DNA of 41,844 nt from Streptomyces pinistramenti (GCF_020564935.1 NZ_JAJCXB010000057.1:1-41844), one strand, 5' to 3'. Numbered from the stretch's first letter, positions 1 through 8,548 are shown. The notes: generated by a model from the letters alone, not told the origin. Program-made: numbers and translations.

Positions 1-1
1 C

Positions 2-745
2 GGCATGGGACTGGTCTATCTGGCGCGTTCGGCGTCCGGCCGGCGCGTGGCGATCAAGACGGTGCGTACGGAACTCGCCGAGGACCAGCTGTTCCGGGTC
101 CGTTTCACCCGCGAGGTCGAGGCGGCCTGCGGCGGCGTCCCGATGCGGCTGACACCGGCGCCGGACGGCACCGTCTACGTCGTCGCGGGCGCCCGGGTGC
201 TGGCCATCGACAGCGCGCGCGGCGACCTGCGCTGGCACTTCGAGGCGCCCGCGGTCTTCCTGAGCCCGCCCGCCTTCGCACCGGGACCTGCCGTCACCGG
301 AGGCGGCGTCTATCTGGCGGACTACCTCGGCACGGTCTACGCGCTGGACGCCGCCGACGGCCGTGACCGCTGGCGGATCGCCACCGAGGCGCGGCAGTCG
401 GCCGAACCGGTGCTGGTCGCGCACGGCGCCGTCCACCTGGGCAGCGGCAAGGCGCTCTACACCCTGGACGCCGTGACCGGCACGCCGCGCTGGCGGTTCC
501 AGGCGGGCGCCGAGGTGATCGGCGCGCCGGTCGTCGCCGAGGGCCGGGTGCACTTCGGCTCCGCCGACCACTGCCTCTACACGCTGGACGCGATGGGCGG
601 CCAGCTGCGCTGGAAGCTGGCCACCGGCGGCGAGATCACCGGTTCGCCGGTGGCGGTGGGCGGCGTGGTCTACGCGTGCAGCAAGGACCGCTGCGTGTAC
701 GCCCTGGACGCGGCACGGGGGACGGGGCTGGCGCGCCGGACGTGA
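2..745 (+). CDS. Kinase/PQQ beta-propeller fusion, 5' cut by window, kinase domain mostly missing
   Basis: The frame is open from base 2, so the gene begins upstream of the window. The first ~43 residues are a Ser/Thr kinase N-lobe: the end of a glycine-rich loop (G-M-G-L-V-Y-L-A), the Lys strand (V-A-I-K-T-V-R) and the start of helix C. The frame then runs straight into five PQQ-type propeller blades, each ending in A-L-D or similar followed by G-x-x-R-W. The catalytic loop, DFG motif and C-lobe that should lie between are absent, as is any membrane linker. Full-length relatives are membrane-bound receptor-like kinases of several hundred more residues. I read this as an in-frame internal deletion (junction near base 125) or an assembly collapse. 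The product could bind ligand through its propeller but not phosphorylate. Stop at 743-745, convergent with the next gene. Confidence 0.75.
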   Translation, partial: GMGLVYLARSASGRRVAIKTVRTELAEDQLFRVRFTREVEAACGGVPMRLTPAPDGTVYVVAGARVLAIDSARGDLRWHFEAPAVFLSPPAFAPGPAVTGGGVYLADYLGTVYALDAADGRDRWRIATEARQSAEPVLVAHGAVHLGSGKALYTLDAVTGTPRWRFQAGAEVIGAPVVAEGRVHFGSADHCLYTLDAMGGQLRWKLATGGEITGSPVAVGGVVYACSKDRCVYALDAARGTGLARRT

Positions 746-752
746 AGCCGGG

Positions 753-1787
753 CTACTCCCGCTCGTCGTGGCGGTGTTGGGGCCCGGACTCGTCTTCCTG
801 CCGGGACGCCGGACGCTGCACGGTGTCGTCGAGCGCCCGGTCATCCGCCGGGGCGCCGGGGTGCGCCTGCGGGTGCTGGACGGTGTCGTCGGGGTCCGCC
901 TGTGGCTGCTGGACCGTGGGGTCGGGTTCCGGTTCGCCGGCCCCTTCGGAGGAACGGTGCGCGCCGCCGCCGTGGCCTGGCGGCAGTCCCTGCGGGTGCT
1001 GCCGGAGGGCCTGGGCCCATTGCACCGGGGGCGTGGGGTGGTGCGGCTGCGCGGCCCGGACGTCCGCCCGGTTCTCCGGGGGCTGCCGGGTGTCCTGAGG
1101 CGGCTGTGGCGGGCCCTGTCCGCCGGTGTGCGGCGCCGCGGGAGCACCGGACGGCGGGGCCCACTGCTGGGCCGGTGGCCGGCCCGGATCCCACGGCTCG
1201 GGCGGGTACGGCTCCCGCGCCTCCGGCGGCCGGCCGTCGCCGTACCGTCCGCCGCGGTGCCGGCCGCGGCCATGGCGCGGTGCGTCGTAGCGCGACGGGC
1301 GGCCGCGCATCGCCAGCGCGCCGATCAGCAGCGCCACGCCGCCGCCCAGTGCGTAGGCCACGCCCGTGCCCAGCCCGTTGTGACCTGCCGTGAGGCTGCC
1401 CGACGCCTGCCCCTGGCGGACCATCCACAGGATGGTGAAGCCGAGCACCACCACACTCGCAGCGGCGATCACGGCCCGCGCGCGCAGCGCCACCCCGATC
1501 AGCGTCAGCAGGGCGGCGAAGGCCATGGGGAGCAGCAGCGAGGCCAGGAGCGGGGCGGAGGCGGTGGTGATGCCGCCGAAGAGGTCCTCGATGCGGACAT
1601 CGCGTCCGTGACGGCCGTCGTACCAGGGACGGAAGGGGCTCCAGACGGCGGCCGCCGCTCCGATGAGGGCGATCAGGGATCCGATGACGTTGCGCACCAC
1701 GGGCGTCGCCTCGCTTCGGGTGGTCCTGATGTCCTCCGCAACCGACGCTACGCCTGCCCGCCGACCCCCGCGAGACATGTGCGGCAC
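753..1787 (-). CDS. Membrane protein with four predicted TM segments and a long Pro/Arg/Gln-rich cytoplasmic tail
   Basis: A hydrophobic N-terminal half carries about four membrane segments, including I-G-S-L-I-A-L-I-G and two further long apolar stretches. A tail of ~170 residues follows, very rich in Pro, Gly, Arg, Gln and His, with short repeats such as D-D-T-V-Q-x-P and H-P-Q-A near the end. I do not recognise a catalytic motif. The start is unresolved: GTG at 1787 and ATG at 1778 lack a clear ribosome site. GTG at 1700, just before the first membrane segment, has a GAGG 8 bases upstream and may be the true start. It is convergent with the PQQ gene, 7 bases away. Function unknown. Confidence 0.6.
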   Translation of the reverse strand: MPHMSRGGRRAGVASVAEDIRTTRSEATPVVRNVIGSLIALIGAAAAVWSPFRPWYDGRHGRDVRIEDLFGGITTASAPLLASLLLPMAFAALLTLIGVALRARAVIAAASVVVLGFTILWMVRQGQASGSLTAGHNGLGTGVAYALGGGVALLIGALAMRGRPSRYDAPRHGRGRHRGGRYGDGRPPEAREPYPPEPWDPGRPPAQQWAPPSGAPAAPHTGGQGPPQPPQDTRQPPENRADVRAAQPHHPTPPVQWAQALRQHPQGLPPGHGGGAHRSSEGAGEPEPDPTVQQPQADPDDTVQHPQAHPGAPADDRALDDTVQRPASRQEDESGPQHRHDERE

Positions 1788-1830
1788 GACCGGTCAAGCC
1801 CTGTGGACGGGCGTACGGGGACGGCACGCC

Positions 1831-2601
1831 CTACGGGGAGCCGCCCCGGCCGTCCCGCTTCCTGGCGGCGAACAGCGCGGCCTGCCGGTCCCGCGGCAGG
1901 CTGCCCAGGGCGATCAGCTGCGGCGCCAGGGCCAACGCCCGCTCCCTGGTGGCCTCGTGGGCGGCCCAGAGGGCCCGTACGGTGCCCTGGACGGCGTCGG
2001 TCGGCTGGGCGGCCAGTACGGCGGCGCGGCGGAGCGCCGTGGCGGCGGCGGCTCCGGGCGCGGTGAGTTCGCTGACCAGGCCGGTCGCATGTGCACGGGC
2101 CGCGCTCAGCCGTTCCGCCGAGCCCATCAGCGCCATCCGGGCCGCTTCCCCGTAGGGCATCCGCTGTGCCATGAGGATCGCCTCGTAGGCGTTGACCATC
2201 CCGTAGGTGGTGTGCGGGTCGAAGAACGTGGACGTCTCGGAGGCGACGATGAATTCGGCTTCGCCCAGGAGGTAGCAGGCGCCGCCGCAGGCCATGCCGT
2301 CGACCGCGGCGATCACCGGCTTCCACAGGTCGTTGGTCTTCGGCCCGATGCGCAGCAGAGGGTCGTCGAGCGAGTACGGGGAGGACGGTTGCGGGACGTC
2401 CACGGAGCGGTCGATACCGGTGCAGAAGGCCCGGCCGCCCGCTCCGGTGACCACGGCCGCGCGTACGGAGTCGTCGAAGCGGAACGCCCGCCAGACGGCG
2501 GTGAGTTCGGCCGCCGTCGCGAGGTCGAGGGCATTGAGCCGCTCGGGCCGGTCGATGGTGACCTGCGCGACCCCGTCCGCGATCTCGGTCCGGATGCTCA
2601 C
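1831..2601 (-). CDS. Crotonase-fold (enoyl-CoA hydratase/isomerase family) protein lacking the usual catalytic glutamates
   Basis: 256 residues with the crotonase signature: I-D-R-P-E-R-L-N-A-L-D near residue 20, an oxyanion strand, and V-D-G-M-A-C-G-G-A-C. Crotonases act on enoyl-CoA or related thioesters. In the classic hydratase the catalytic acids sit in G-G-G-C-E and Q-P-E. Here the equivalent positions read G-G-A-C-Y and D-P-H, so both glutamates appear replaced. It may catalyse another crotonase reaction, such as isomerisation or C-C cleavage. It starts with GTG overlapping the DUF35 stop (GTGA), so it is the last gene of a translationally coupled thiolase-DUF35-crotonase operon driven from the divergent promoter at ~4.4 kb. 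Confidence 0.85.
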   Translation of the reverse strand: MSIRTEIADGVAQVTIDRPERLNALDLATAAELTAVWRAFRFDDSVRAAVVTGAGGRAFCTGIDRSVDVPQPSSPYSLDDPLLRIGPKTNDLWKPVIAAVDGMACGGACYLLGEAEFIVASETSTFFDPHTTYGMVNAYEAILMAQRMPYGEAARMALMGSAERLSAARAHATGLVSELTAPGAAAATALRRAAVLAAQPTDAVQGTVRALWAAHEATRERALALAPQLIALGSLPRDRQAALFAARKRDGRGGSP

Positions 2602-3191
2602 GGCCGCTCCAGGAGCCAGCGGGGCACGGTCGTGCCTCCGGGCAGGGCGTGGAAGGCGACCTTCACCGGGGCGCCGATCCGCAGCCGCGCCGGGTCGACG
2701 GAGTTGAGGGCGGCGTCGGCCGAGGCGACGAGGTTGCCGACGAGCCGGATGCGCGGTGCCTCCGCCAGTTCCACGACGATCGCGTTGTACGGCGCCTGCG
2801 CGGCGTACGCGGGCAGCAGCGGCGGGTGCGGCAGGACGTACGACCAGATGCGGCCGCGGCCGCTCATCGGCTGCCAGTGGCTGTCGAACGACTGGCAGTG
2901 CGGGCAGCAGGGGCGGGGCGGGAAGCGCAGTTCGTCGCAGGACGTGCAGACCTGGATGCGCAGTTCGCCGCGGGCCGCGTACTCCCAGAACGGTGCGCCG
3001 TCGTCGTCGGGGACGGGAACCAGCAGGTCATCGGCGGTTTCGGGGGGATTGTCAGTGGGGGGTGTCACGATGGGTGACATGGAATTACGAACAGTGTGTG
3101 CGGTGGCTTTTCCGTCCGGCGCGGCGGCGGGCTCCCGGCCCGGTGCGGCGGCTTCGCGGCCCGGTGTGCCGGCGGTGTCACGAGTGCTCAT
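2598..3191 (-). CDS. DUF35 zinc-ribbon/OB-fold acyl-CoA-binding partner of the thiolase-like enzyme
   Basis: A zinc ribbon (C-T-S-C ... C-P-H-C) is followed by an OB-fold with G-R-G-R-I-W-S-Y-V, the standard DUF35 layout. In steroid side-chain degradation, DUF35 proteins or domains (ChsH2 C-terminus) bind and activate Ltp2-type aldolases. The neighbouring thiolase-fold gene ends 6 bases upstream, so the same complex is likely. The first ~37 residues are low-complexity Ala/Pro/Gly. The chosen ATG has a GAGGAG about 10 bases upstream inside the thiolase 3' end. A later Met (M-S-P-I-V) is an alternative start. Coupled by a GTGA overlap to the crotonase gene. Confidence 0.87.
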   Translation of the reverse strand: MSTRDTAGTPGREAAAPGREPAAAPDGKATAHTVRNSMSPIVTPPTDNPPETADDLLVPVPDDDGAPFWEYAARGELRIQVCTSCDELRFPPRPCCPHCQSFDSHWQPMSGRGRIWSYVLPHPPLLPAYAAQAPYNAIVVELAEAPRIRLVGNLVASADAALNSVDPARLRIGAPVKVAFHALPGGTTVPRWLLERP

Positions 3192-3197
3192 CGGGTA

Positions 3198-4349
3198 TCA
3201 ACTCCTCAGCAGCAGGGCCGATGTGGGGACTCCCTCGCCCGCGGTGACCAGACAGGTGGCGGCGTCCGGAACCTGCGCCGTGCTGGTGCCGCGCAGCTGC
3301 TTGACGCCTTCGGTGATGAGGTTGAAGCCGTGGACGTACGCCTCGGAGAGGCCGCCGCCGCCGGTGTTGACCGGCAGTCGGCCGCCGGTCTCCAGGGCTC
3401 CGCCCTCGGTGAAGGCCGCACCCTCGCCGCGCCCGCAGAAGCCGTAGCCCTCAAGGGAGAGGGGAATCAGGGGGGTGAACGCGTCATAGATCTGTGCCAC
3501 GTCGACGTCCTGCGGGCCGAGGTCGGCGCCCTTCCACAGATGGCGGGCTGCGGTCCAGGCGGGCCCGGTGAGCGGGTCGTCGTTCCAGTAGTTGACCATG
3601 CCGTGGTGCTGGGCGGGCAGGCCCTGGGCGGCGGAGTGGACGTAGACGGGCCGTTGGCGGCAGTCGCGGGCGCGCTCGGCGGAGACCACGACGCAGGCCA
3701 GCGCCCCGTCCGTCTCCAGGCAGTTGTCGAAGAGGCAGAGCGGTTCGCTGATCCAGCGTGCGGTCATGTACATCTCCCGGGTCAGCGGGCGTTCGTACAT
3801 GACGGCGGCCGGGTTCTGGTTGGCGCGGTTGCGGCAGGCGAGGGCGACGTTGAAGAGGTGATCGCGAGTGGCGCCGTACTCGTGCATGTAGCGGCGGGCC
3901 AGCATGCCGATCTCGTCGGCGGGGCGCAGCAGTCCGAAGGGCCGGGTCCACTGCCCCGGGGTGGGCAGCTGGATCTGGGTGTTCTTCCAGGGCCTGGGGC
4001 CCGAGCCGCGTTTGCGGGACCGCCAGGCGACGCCGACGCTCGCCTGTCCGGTGGCGATGGCGGCAGCCAGGTGGGCGACCGTCGCGCAGGAACCGCCGCC
4101 TCCGTAGCCGACCTTGGAGAAGTGGGTGACGTCGCCGGCGCCGATGGCCTTGGCGATCTCGACCTCGTCGGTCTCCTCCATGGTGTAGGAGGCGAAGGCG
4201 TCCACCTCCGATGCGGCGATGCCGGCGTCGTCCAGTGCGGCGACGATCGCGCGGCAGGCCAACTCCTTTTCGGATGCGGGGAGTTGTTTGGCAAAGGGAG
4301 TCTGCCCGATGCCGGCTATCGCCGTAGCGTCCTTGAGGGTTGCCCCCAT
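3198..4349 (-). CDS. Thiolase-fold lipid-transfer protein, probable Ltp2-like acyl-CoA aldolase
   Basis: 383 residues of the SCP-x/Ltp thiolase family: an N-terminal A-I-A-G-I-G-Q-T-P-F strand, Y-G-G-G-G-S-C-A-T in the active-site-Cys region, and a C-terminal N-T-G-G-G-G-L-S-E-A-Y-V-H-G. Ordinary degradative thiolases end in a His-containing H-P-x-G-x-S-G motif, which is not seen. A Tyr in S-E-A-Y is typical of the Ltp2 retro-aldolases that remove a short unit from beta-hydroxyacyl-CoA side chains together with DUF35 partners. ATG 4349 is preferred over GTG 4355 because GGAGG lies 5 bases before the ATG. First gene of the thiolase-DUF35-crotonase operon. The shared operator at 4404-4418 lies about 55 bases upstream. 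The substrate cannot be read from sequence. Confidence 0.87.
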   Translation of the reverse strand: MGATLKDATAIAGIGQTPFAKQLPASEKELACRAIVAALDDAGIAASEVDAFASYTMEETDEVEIAKAIGAGDVTHFSKVGYGGGGSCATVAHLAAAIATGQASVGVAWRSRKRGSGPRPWKNTQIQLPTPGQWTRPFGLLRPADEIGMLARRYMHEYGATRDHLFNVALACRNRANQNPAAVMYERPLTREMYMTARWISEPLCLFDNCLETDGALACVVVSAERARDCRQRPVYVHSAAQGLPAQHHGMVNYWNDDPLTGPAWTAARHLWKGADLGPQDVDVAQIYDAFTPLIPLSLEGYGFCGRGEGAAFTEGGALETGGRLPVNTGGGGLSEAYVHGFNLITEGVKQLRGTSTAQVPDAATCLVTAGEGVPTSALLLRS

Positions 4350-4403
4350 CGCCACCTCCGTGGTCGGTCGCCAGTGCTGACAGCGGAGGAGGCTACCGTT
4401 AAT

Positions 4404-4418
4404 CTGACGGGTAGTCAG
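4404..4418. promoter_or_regulatory. Palindromic operator CTGAC-GGGTA-GTCAG in a divergent promoter
   Basis: Perfect 5-5-5 palindrome between the thiolase operon (left) and the fadD3-like gene (right). A -10-like hexamer follows on each side: TATCGG one base to the right, and TAACGG two bases away on the other strand. One bound repressor could therefore silence both directions. It matches six other sites in the window. The TetR family is my inference from the size and symmetry. Confidence 0.8.
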
Positions 4419-4455
4419 CTATCGGGCGGGCGGCACTTTCCCGGGAGGTCGGACG

Positions 4456-6096
4456 ATGCGCGGTGACCTGGAACTGCGGGCGGACCTGAAGTACGGCTCC
4501 ATCCCCCGCCTGGTGCGCGCGGCCGCGGAACGGCACGGTCCCCGGGAGGCCGTCGTCGACGGCAGAACCCGCCTCTCCTACGCGGAGCTGGGCGCCCGCG
4601 TGGAACGCGCGGCGGCGGCCTGCATCGCCTCCGGCGTCGCCGCGGGCGACCGGGTCGCCGTCTGGGCGCCCAACACCGCCGACTGGATCGTCTCCGCGCT
4701 CGGAGCCGTCACCGCAGGCGCCGTCCTCGTCCCCGTCAACACCCGCTTCAAGGGCGCCGAGGCCGCCTACGTCCTGCGCCGCACCCGCGCCAAGATCCTC
4801 TTCATCACCGGCACCTTCCTCGGCACGTCCTACGTCGCCTCGTTGCGCCGCGCGGCCCAGGAGGGCAGCGGCAGCGGCCCGCTCCCCGGCCTTGCGCACC
4901 TCCAGCGGGTGGTGGTGCTCTCAGGCGACGCACCCGCCGACTTCACCACCTGGAAGGACTTCCTGGCCGAAGGCGCCGAGGTGCCCGCAGGCACGGTCCG
5001 CGCACGGGCCGACGCGCTCCCCCCGGAGGCGCCGTCCGACATCATCTTCACCTCCGGGACCACCGGCCACCCCAAGGGCGCCGTGATCACCCACTCCCAG
5101 ACCCTGCGCGCCTACGGCGTGTGGAGCGAACTGGCCGGCCTCCAGGAGACCGACCGCTACCTCATCATCAACCCCTTCTTCCACACCTTCGGCTACAAGG
5201 CGGGCATCATCGCCTGCCTGTTGCGCGGCGCGACGATGGTCCCGCAGTCCGTCTTCAGCGTCCCGGCGGCGCTCGCCCGCATCGCGGCCGAGCGGATCTC
5301 GGTCCTCCCCGGGCCGCCCACCCTCCACCAGCAGATCCTCGACCACCCCGCCCGCGACCGGCACGACCTGTCGGCGCTGCGGCTGGTCGTCACCGGCGCC
5401 GCCGTCGTCCCCCTGGAACTGGTCGAGCGGCTGCGCGGCGAGCTGAAGGTCTCCACCGTCCTGACGGCGTACGGCCTGTCGGAGAGTTCCGGGATCGTCA
5501 CGATGTGCCGCCGGGGCGATGCGCCCGAGGTCATCGCCGCCACCTCCGGCCGCGCCCTCCCCGGCACCGAGGTCCGCGTCGTCGGCCCCACCGGCCGTCC
5601 GGCGGCGCCCGGCGCCCCCGGGGAGGTGCTGGTCCGCGGCTACCCCGTCATGTCCGGCTACTTCGAGGACCCGGCGGCCACCGCCCGTGCCGTCACCCCC
5701 GACGGCTGGCTGCACACCGGCGACGTCGGCGTGCTCGACGCGGACGGCAACCTCTGTATCACCGACCGCATCAAGGACATGTTCATCGTCGGCGGCTTCA
5801 ACGCCTACCCCGCCGAGATAGAGCAACTGCTCGGCCGCCATCCGGAGATCGCCGATGTCGCCGTCATCGGCATACCCGACACCCGTCTGGGCGAGGTCGG
5901 CAAGGCGTACGCCGTCCGCCGCCCCCGCTCGTCCCTCACCGCCGACGACCTCATCGCCTGGTCCCGCCGCGCGATGGCCAACTACAAGGTCCCCCGCGAG
6001 GTCGAGTTCGTCACCGAACTGCCGCGCAACGCCGGCGGCAAGGTCCTCAAGACGCGGCTGCGGGACGACAGTTCGCACCCGGGGCCGCGTCCTTGA
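4456..6096 (+). CDS. Acyl-CoA synthetase, FadD3-like
   Basis: 546 residues of the ANL superfamily, forming acyl-CoA from a free acid, ATP and CoA through an acyl-adenylate. Seen: phosphate loop T-S-G-T-T-G-H-P-K-G at 199-208, Y-G-L-S-E-S-S at 339-345, T-G-D at 421-423, R438, and the adenylation Lys in N-A-G-G-K-V-L-K (K529). The F-F-H-T-F-G-Y-K-A-G block is reminiscent of FadD3, the ligase for the steroid CD-ring propionate HIP. Being divergent from an Ltp2/DUF35 pair fits a polycyclic or branched-acid substrate, but the rest of the HIP pathway is not here. ATG 4456 has GGGAGG upstream. Controlled by the operator at 4404. Confidence 0.88.
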   Translation: MRGDLELRADLKYGSIPRLVRAAAERHGPREAVVDGRTRLSYAELGARVERAAAACIASGVAAGDRVAVWAPNTADWIVSALGAVTAGAVLVPVNTRFKGAEAAYVLRRTRAKILFITGTFLGTSYVASLRRAAQEGSGSGPLPGLAHLQRVVVLSGDAPADFTTWKDFLAEGAEVPAGTVRARADALPPEAPSDIIFTSGTTGHPKGAVITHSQTLRAYGVWSELAGLQETDRYLIINPFFHTFGYKAGIIACLLRGATMVPQSVFSVPAALARIAAERISVLPGPPTLHQQILDHPARDRHDLSALRLVVTGAAVVPLELVERLRGELKVSTVLTAYGLSESSGIVTMCRRGDAPEVIAATSGRALPGTEVRVVGPTGRPAAPGAPGEVLVRGYPVMSGYFEDPAATARAVTPDGWLHTGDVGVLDADGNLCITDRIKDMFIVGGFNAYPAEIEQLLGRHPEIADVAVIGIPDTRLGEVGKAYAVRRPRSSLTADDLIAWSRRAMANYKVPREVEFVTELPRNAGGKVLKTRLRDDSSHPGPRP

Positions 6097-6098
6097 GG

Positions 6099-6114
6099 CG
6101 GCCGGGTCCGGCCG
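6099..6114. terminator. Stem-loop between convergent genes
   Basis: CGGCCGG-GT-CCGGCCG begins 3 bases after the FadD3-like stop and sits before the end of the oppositely oriented DinB-like gene. It has no T-run, as is common in Streptomyces. It probably acts as a bidirectional terminator. Confidence 0.45.
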
Positions 6115-6123
6115 TGCGCCCGC

Positions 6124-6717
6124 CTACCGCCCCTGCGGCGGTGCCCAGGACGGGCTGCGCCCGCTCAGTGCCACCACCCGGTCCAGCAGCGGCGCATCGT
6201 CCGGCACGGGAACGGTCGGCCCGAACATGCCGCCGCGCTCCGGATCCTCGGCCGACGGCGCGAGCAGCGCGTACGAGACGCCGAGCGCGGTGGTGTCGGG
6301 CGCGTACGGCTGGCCCGTGGCGCGGGCGAGGTCCCAGCCGTGCAGCACCAGTTCGTTGAGCGCGACCCGTCCGGCGATTGCGGCCGGGAGCGTGACGCCA
6401 CCCGCCTGGGTCTCGCCCTCCCACGCTTCCGGCCGGTGCCAGGCGTCCGCCATCGCCGCCAGATTCCGCTCCAGTTGCGCACGCCAGCCGGCCTGCACGT
6501 CCGGCCTGCTCGCGTCGGGTGTGGTGGCGGTCGACGGCCCCAGGTCCTTGGCCGCCGCATCCCGGAAAGAGCCGGTCAGGCCGACGAGATGGCCCAGCAG
6601 ATGGCGCACGGCGTAGCCCTCGCAGGGTGTGGGCGCGTCGAGCTGGTCCCCACGGGTGTCCGCGGCGAGCTGTGCGACCAGGCGGGTCTGCGCCGTGAAG
6701 TCGATCGTCTCGGTCAT
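6124..6717 (-). CDS. TIGR03086-type DinB/maleylpyruvate-isomerase-like metal-binding protein
   Basis: 197 residues starting M-T-E-T-I-D-F. The helical-bundle motifs of this mycothiol-linked superfamily are present: P-T-P-C-E-G-Y followed by V-R-H-L-L-G-H-L-V-G, and later L-N-E-L-V-L-H-G-W-D-L-A-R-A-T-G-Q. The conserved His residues are probable metal ligands. Family members are often thiol-dependent isomerases or transferases, or of unknown role. The start was chosen from the ATG at 6717 with a GGAAGGAAG stretch upstream. The frame stays open for a further 1.4 kb upstream, but that is shadow sequence of the ligase gene. It lies 173 bases downstream of the second ligase on the same strand and may be co-transcribed. 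No operator copy of its own. Confidence 0.8.
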   Translation of the reverse strand: MTETIDFTAQTRLVAQLAADTRGDQLDAPTPCEGYAVRHLLGHLVGLTGSFRDAAAKDLGPSTATTPDASRPDVQAGWRAQLERNLAAMADAWHRPEAWEGETQAGGVTLPAAIAGRVALNELVLHGWDLARATGQPYAPDTTALGVSYALLAPSAEDPERGGMFGPTVPVPDDAPLLDRVVALSGRSPSWAPPQGR

Positions 6718-6890
6718 GTCCTGGCTTCCTTCCGTCGTCACCGGTGCCTGGACGGGTGGGCCGCGGCCCTGCCTGCCTCGCGCAGCCGCCGTCACCCCTC
6801 CGGCCACCAGTGAAAGACGTCCCGGCCGCCCGCGCCCCCGCGCCACACCGCCGTACGCCCGACCGCCGCCCCTGGGTCCTGTCGTTCGGA

Positions 6891-8501
6891 TCAGGCCGGG
6901 CCCGCGGCATCCGGTGCGCCCTGCCCCGCCGCGTACCGCTCCCGCAGTGCCGTCTTCAGCACCTTGCCCAGCGGGCCGCCGCGCGGGAGCCCGGCCGTGA
7001 TCTCCAGCTGTTCGGGAAGCTTCTGCGCCATGAGTCCGGCGGCCCGCAGGTGGGCGGTCAGTTCGGCCAGCGTCGGCGGCGGCGCGGCCGGTTCGGCGAG
7101 CGTGACCACCGCGCAGACCCGTTCGCCGCGCGCCCGGTCCGGCAGCCCGATCACCGCCGCCTCCGCGACCGCCGGATGCGCCAGCAGCAGGTCCTCGACC
7201 TCCTGCGCCGAGATGTTCTCGCCCTTGCGGATGATGATGTCCTTGCTGCGCCCGGTCAGCACGAGGTGGCCGTCGGGCCGCAGGTGCCCCAGGTCGCCGG
7301 TGCGGAAGTAGCCGTCGGCGTCGAACGCCGCGGCGGTCAGCGCCGGATCGGTGTACCGCCGGAACACCATCGGCCCCTTCACCGTCACCTCGCCGCCCTC
7401 TCCGGCGGCCGCCTCGCTCCCGTCCGGCCGCGCGATCCGCACCCGCGCGCCCGCTACCGGCCGCCCCACGGTGTGCGCCAGCTGCTCGTCCCGGTCGTAC
7501 GGCGTGCCCATCGCGATCATCGGGCACTCCGTCATCCCGTACCCGTGCACGAGCGCGCAGTCCAGCTCCCGCCGGACCTCGGCGTACAGCTCGGGCGGCA
7601 GCGGCGCGCCGCCGCCGGACAGCAGCCGCAGCGAGGGGATCAGCCGCCCGGCGTGCGGCAACTCGTGCCGATGGCGCCGCGACTCGTCCAGGAACGCCTG
7701 GTAGAACGCGGTGCTGCCGCCCGCCATGGTCACACCGTGACGCCGGTAGACGGCCGCCGCATCGCCGGGCCTGAAGACGTCGATGATGACCGCGGGGAAG
7801 CCGCTGACCAGCATCGCGATGACGTAGTCGGGCCCCGCGATGTGCGCGTAGGGGAAGGCGATCGAGCCGACGTCGTCCGCCGACATCCCCAGCGCGGTGG
7901 CCAGCCCCACCCCGCCGGCGATCAGCGAGGCGTCCGTGTGCTCGACGCCCTTGGGGGAGGAGGTGGTGCCCGACGTGTAGGAGATCCACCGGGTGTCCGC
8001 GGTGCCGTACGGCCGGGGCGCCTCCGCGAGGGCGCGCGGGTCGCCGCCCGGCAGCCCGTACCCGCCGTCCGCGGGGCCCTCCGCCCCGACGGTGATCACC
8101 CGCACCCCGTCCCCGGCCAGCTTCCGCGCCATCGCCGTGAAGTCGAAGCCCCGCCACACGCCCGGGACGAGTACGAATTCGGCCGCCGACTCGGCCAGGA
8201 CGAAGCCGACTTCGCGTTCCCGGTGGAGGTGGATGACCGGCGTCTGCACGGCCCCGAGCCGGGCCAGGGCGATCGACGCGATCACCGTCCCGATCCGCGT
8301 CGGCAGCTGCCAGGCCACCCGCGTTCCGGCCCCGATCCCCAGCTCCTGGAACCCGGCCGCCGCCCGCAGCGCCTCGTCACGGACCTCGCCGAAGGTGGCG
8401 GTCCGCCCGTCCCCGTCGAAGAACATCGGCGCTCCGGGCGACGCGCCGGCCCGGTACTCGACCAGTTCCCAGAGCGTCTGTATGCGAGCGGACTCAAACA
8501 C
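6891..8501 (-). CDS. Acyl-CoA synthetase (second FadD-type ligase)
   Basis: 536 residues of the ANL superfamily. Seen: phosphate loop Y-T-S-G-T-T-S-S-P-K-G at 175-185, Y-G-M-T-E-C-P, F-R-T-G-D-L-G, R-S-K-D-I-I-I-R-K-G-E-N-I-S, and the catalytic Lys in G-P-L-G-K-V-L-K near residue 513. The hinge motif resembles cyclohexanecarboxylate- and medium-chain acid ligases. It is quite different in sequence from the FadD3-like enzyme 800 bases away, so two acids, or two stages of one pathway, are probably activated. The operator at 8558-8572 overlaps its promoter, with TAGGCT as the likely -10 and a 5' leader of about 40 bases. Confidence 0.88.
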   Translation of the reverse strand: MFESARIQTLWELVEYRAGASPGAPMFFDGDGRTATFGEVRDEALRAAAGFQELGIGAGTRVAWQLPTRIGTVIASIALARLGAVQTPVIHLHREREVGFVLAESAAEFVLVPGVWRGFDFTAMARKLAGDGVRVITVGAEGPADGGYGLPGGDPRALAEAPRPYGTADTRWISYTSGTTSSPKGVEHTDASLIAGGVGLATALGMSADDVGSIAFPYAHIAGPDYVIAMLVSGFPAVIIDVFRPGDAAAVYRRHGVTMAGGSTAFYQAFLDESRRHRHELPHAGRLIPSLRLLSGGGAPLPPELYAEVRRELDCALVHGYGMTECPMIAMGTPYDRDEQLAHTVGRPVAGARVRIARPDGSEAAAGEGGEVTVKGPMVFRRYTDPALTAAAFDADGYFRTGDLGHLRPDGHLVLTGRSKDIIIRKGENISAQEVEDLLLAHPAVAEAAVIGLPDRARGERVCAVVTLAEPAAPPPTLAELTAHLRAAGLMAQKLPEQLEITAGLPRGGPLGKVLKTALRERYAAGQGAPDAAGPA

Positions 8502-8548
8502 GGCGCGCCTCCTGGCTGCGAGGGGAGCGGGCGGAACCGGGGGTGTCC

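Noticed and set aside
4456..8501. The two AMP-binding proteins as NRPS adenylation domains
   Set aside because: Stand-alone length and FadD-type motifs; no carrier or condensation domains nearby.
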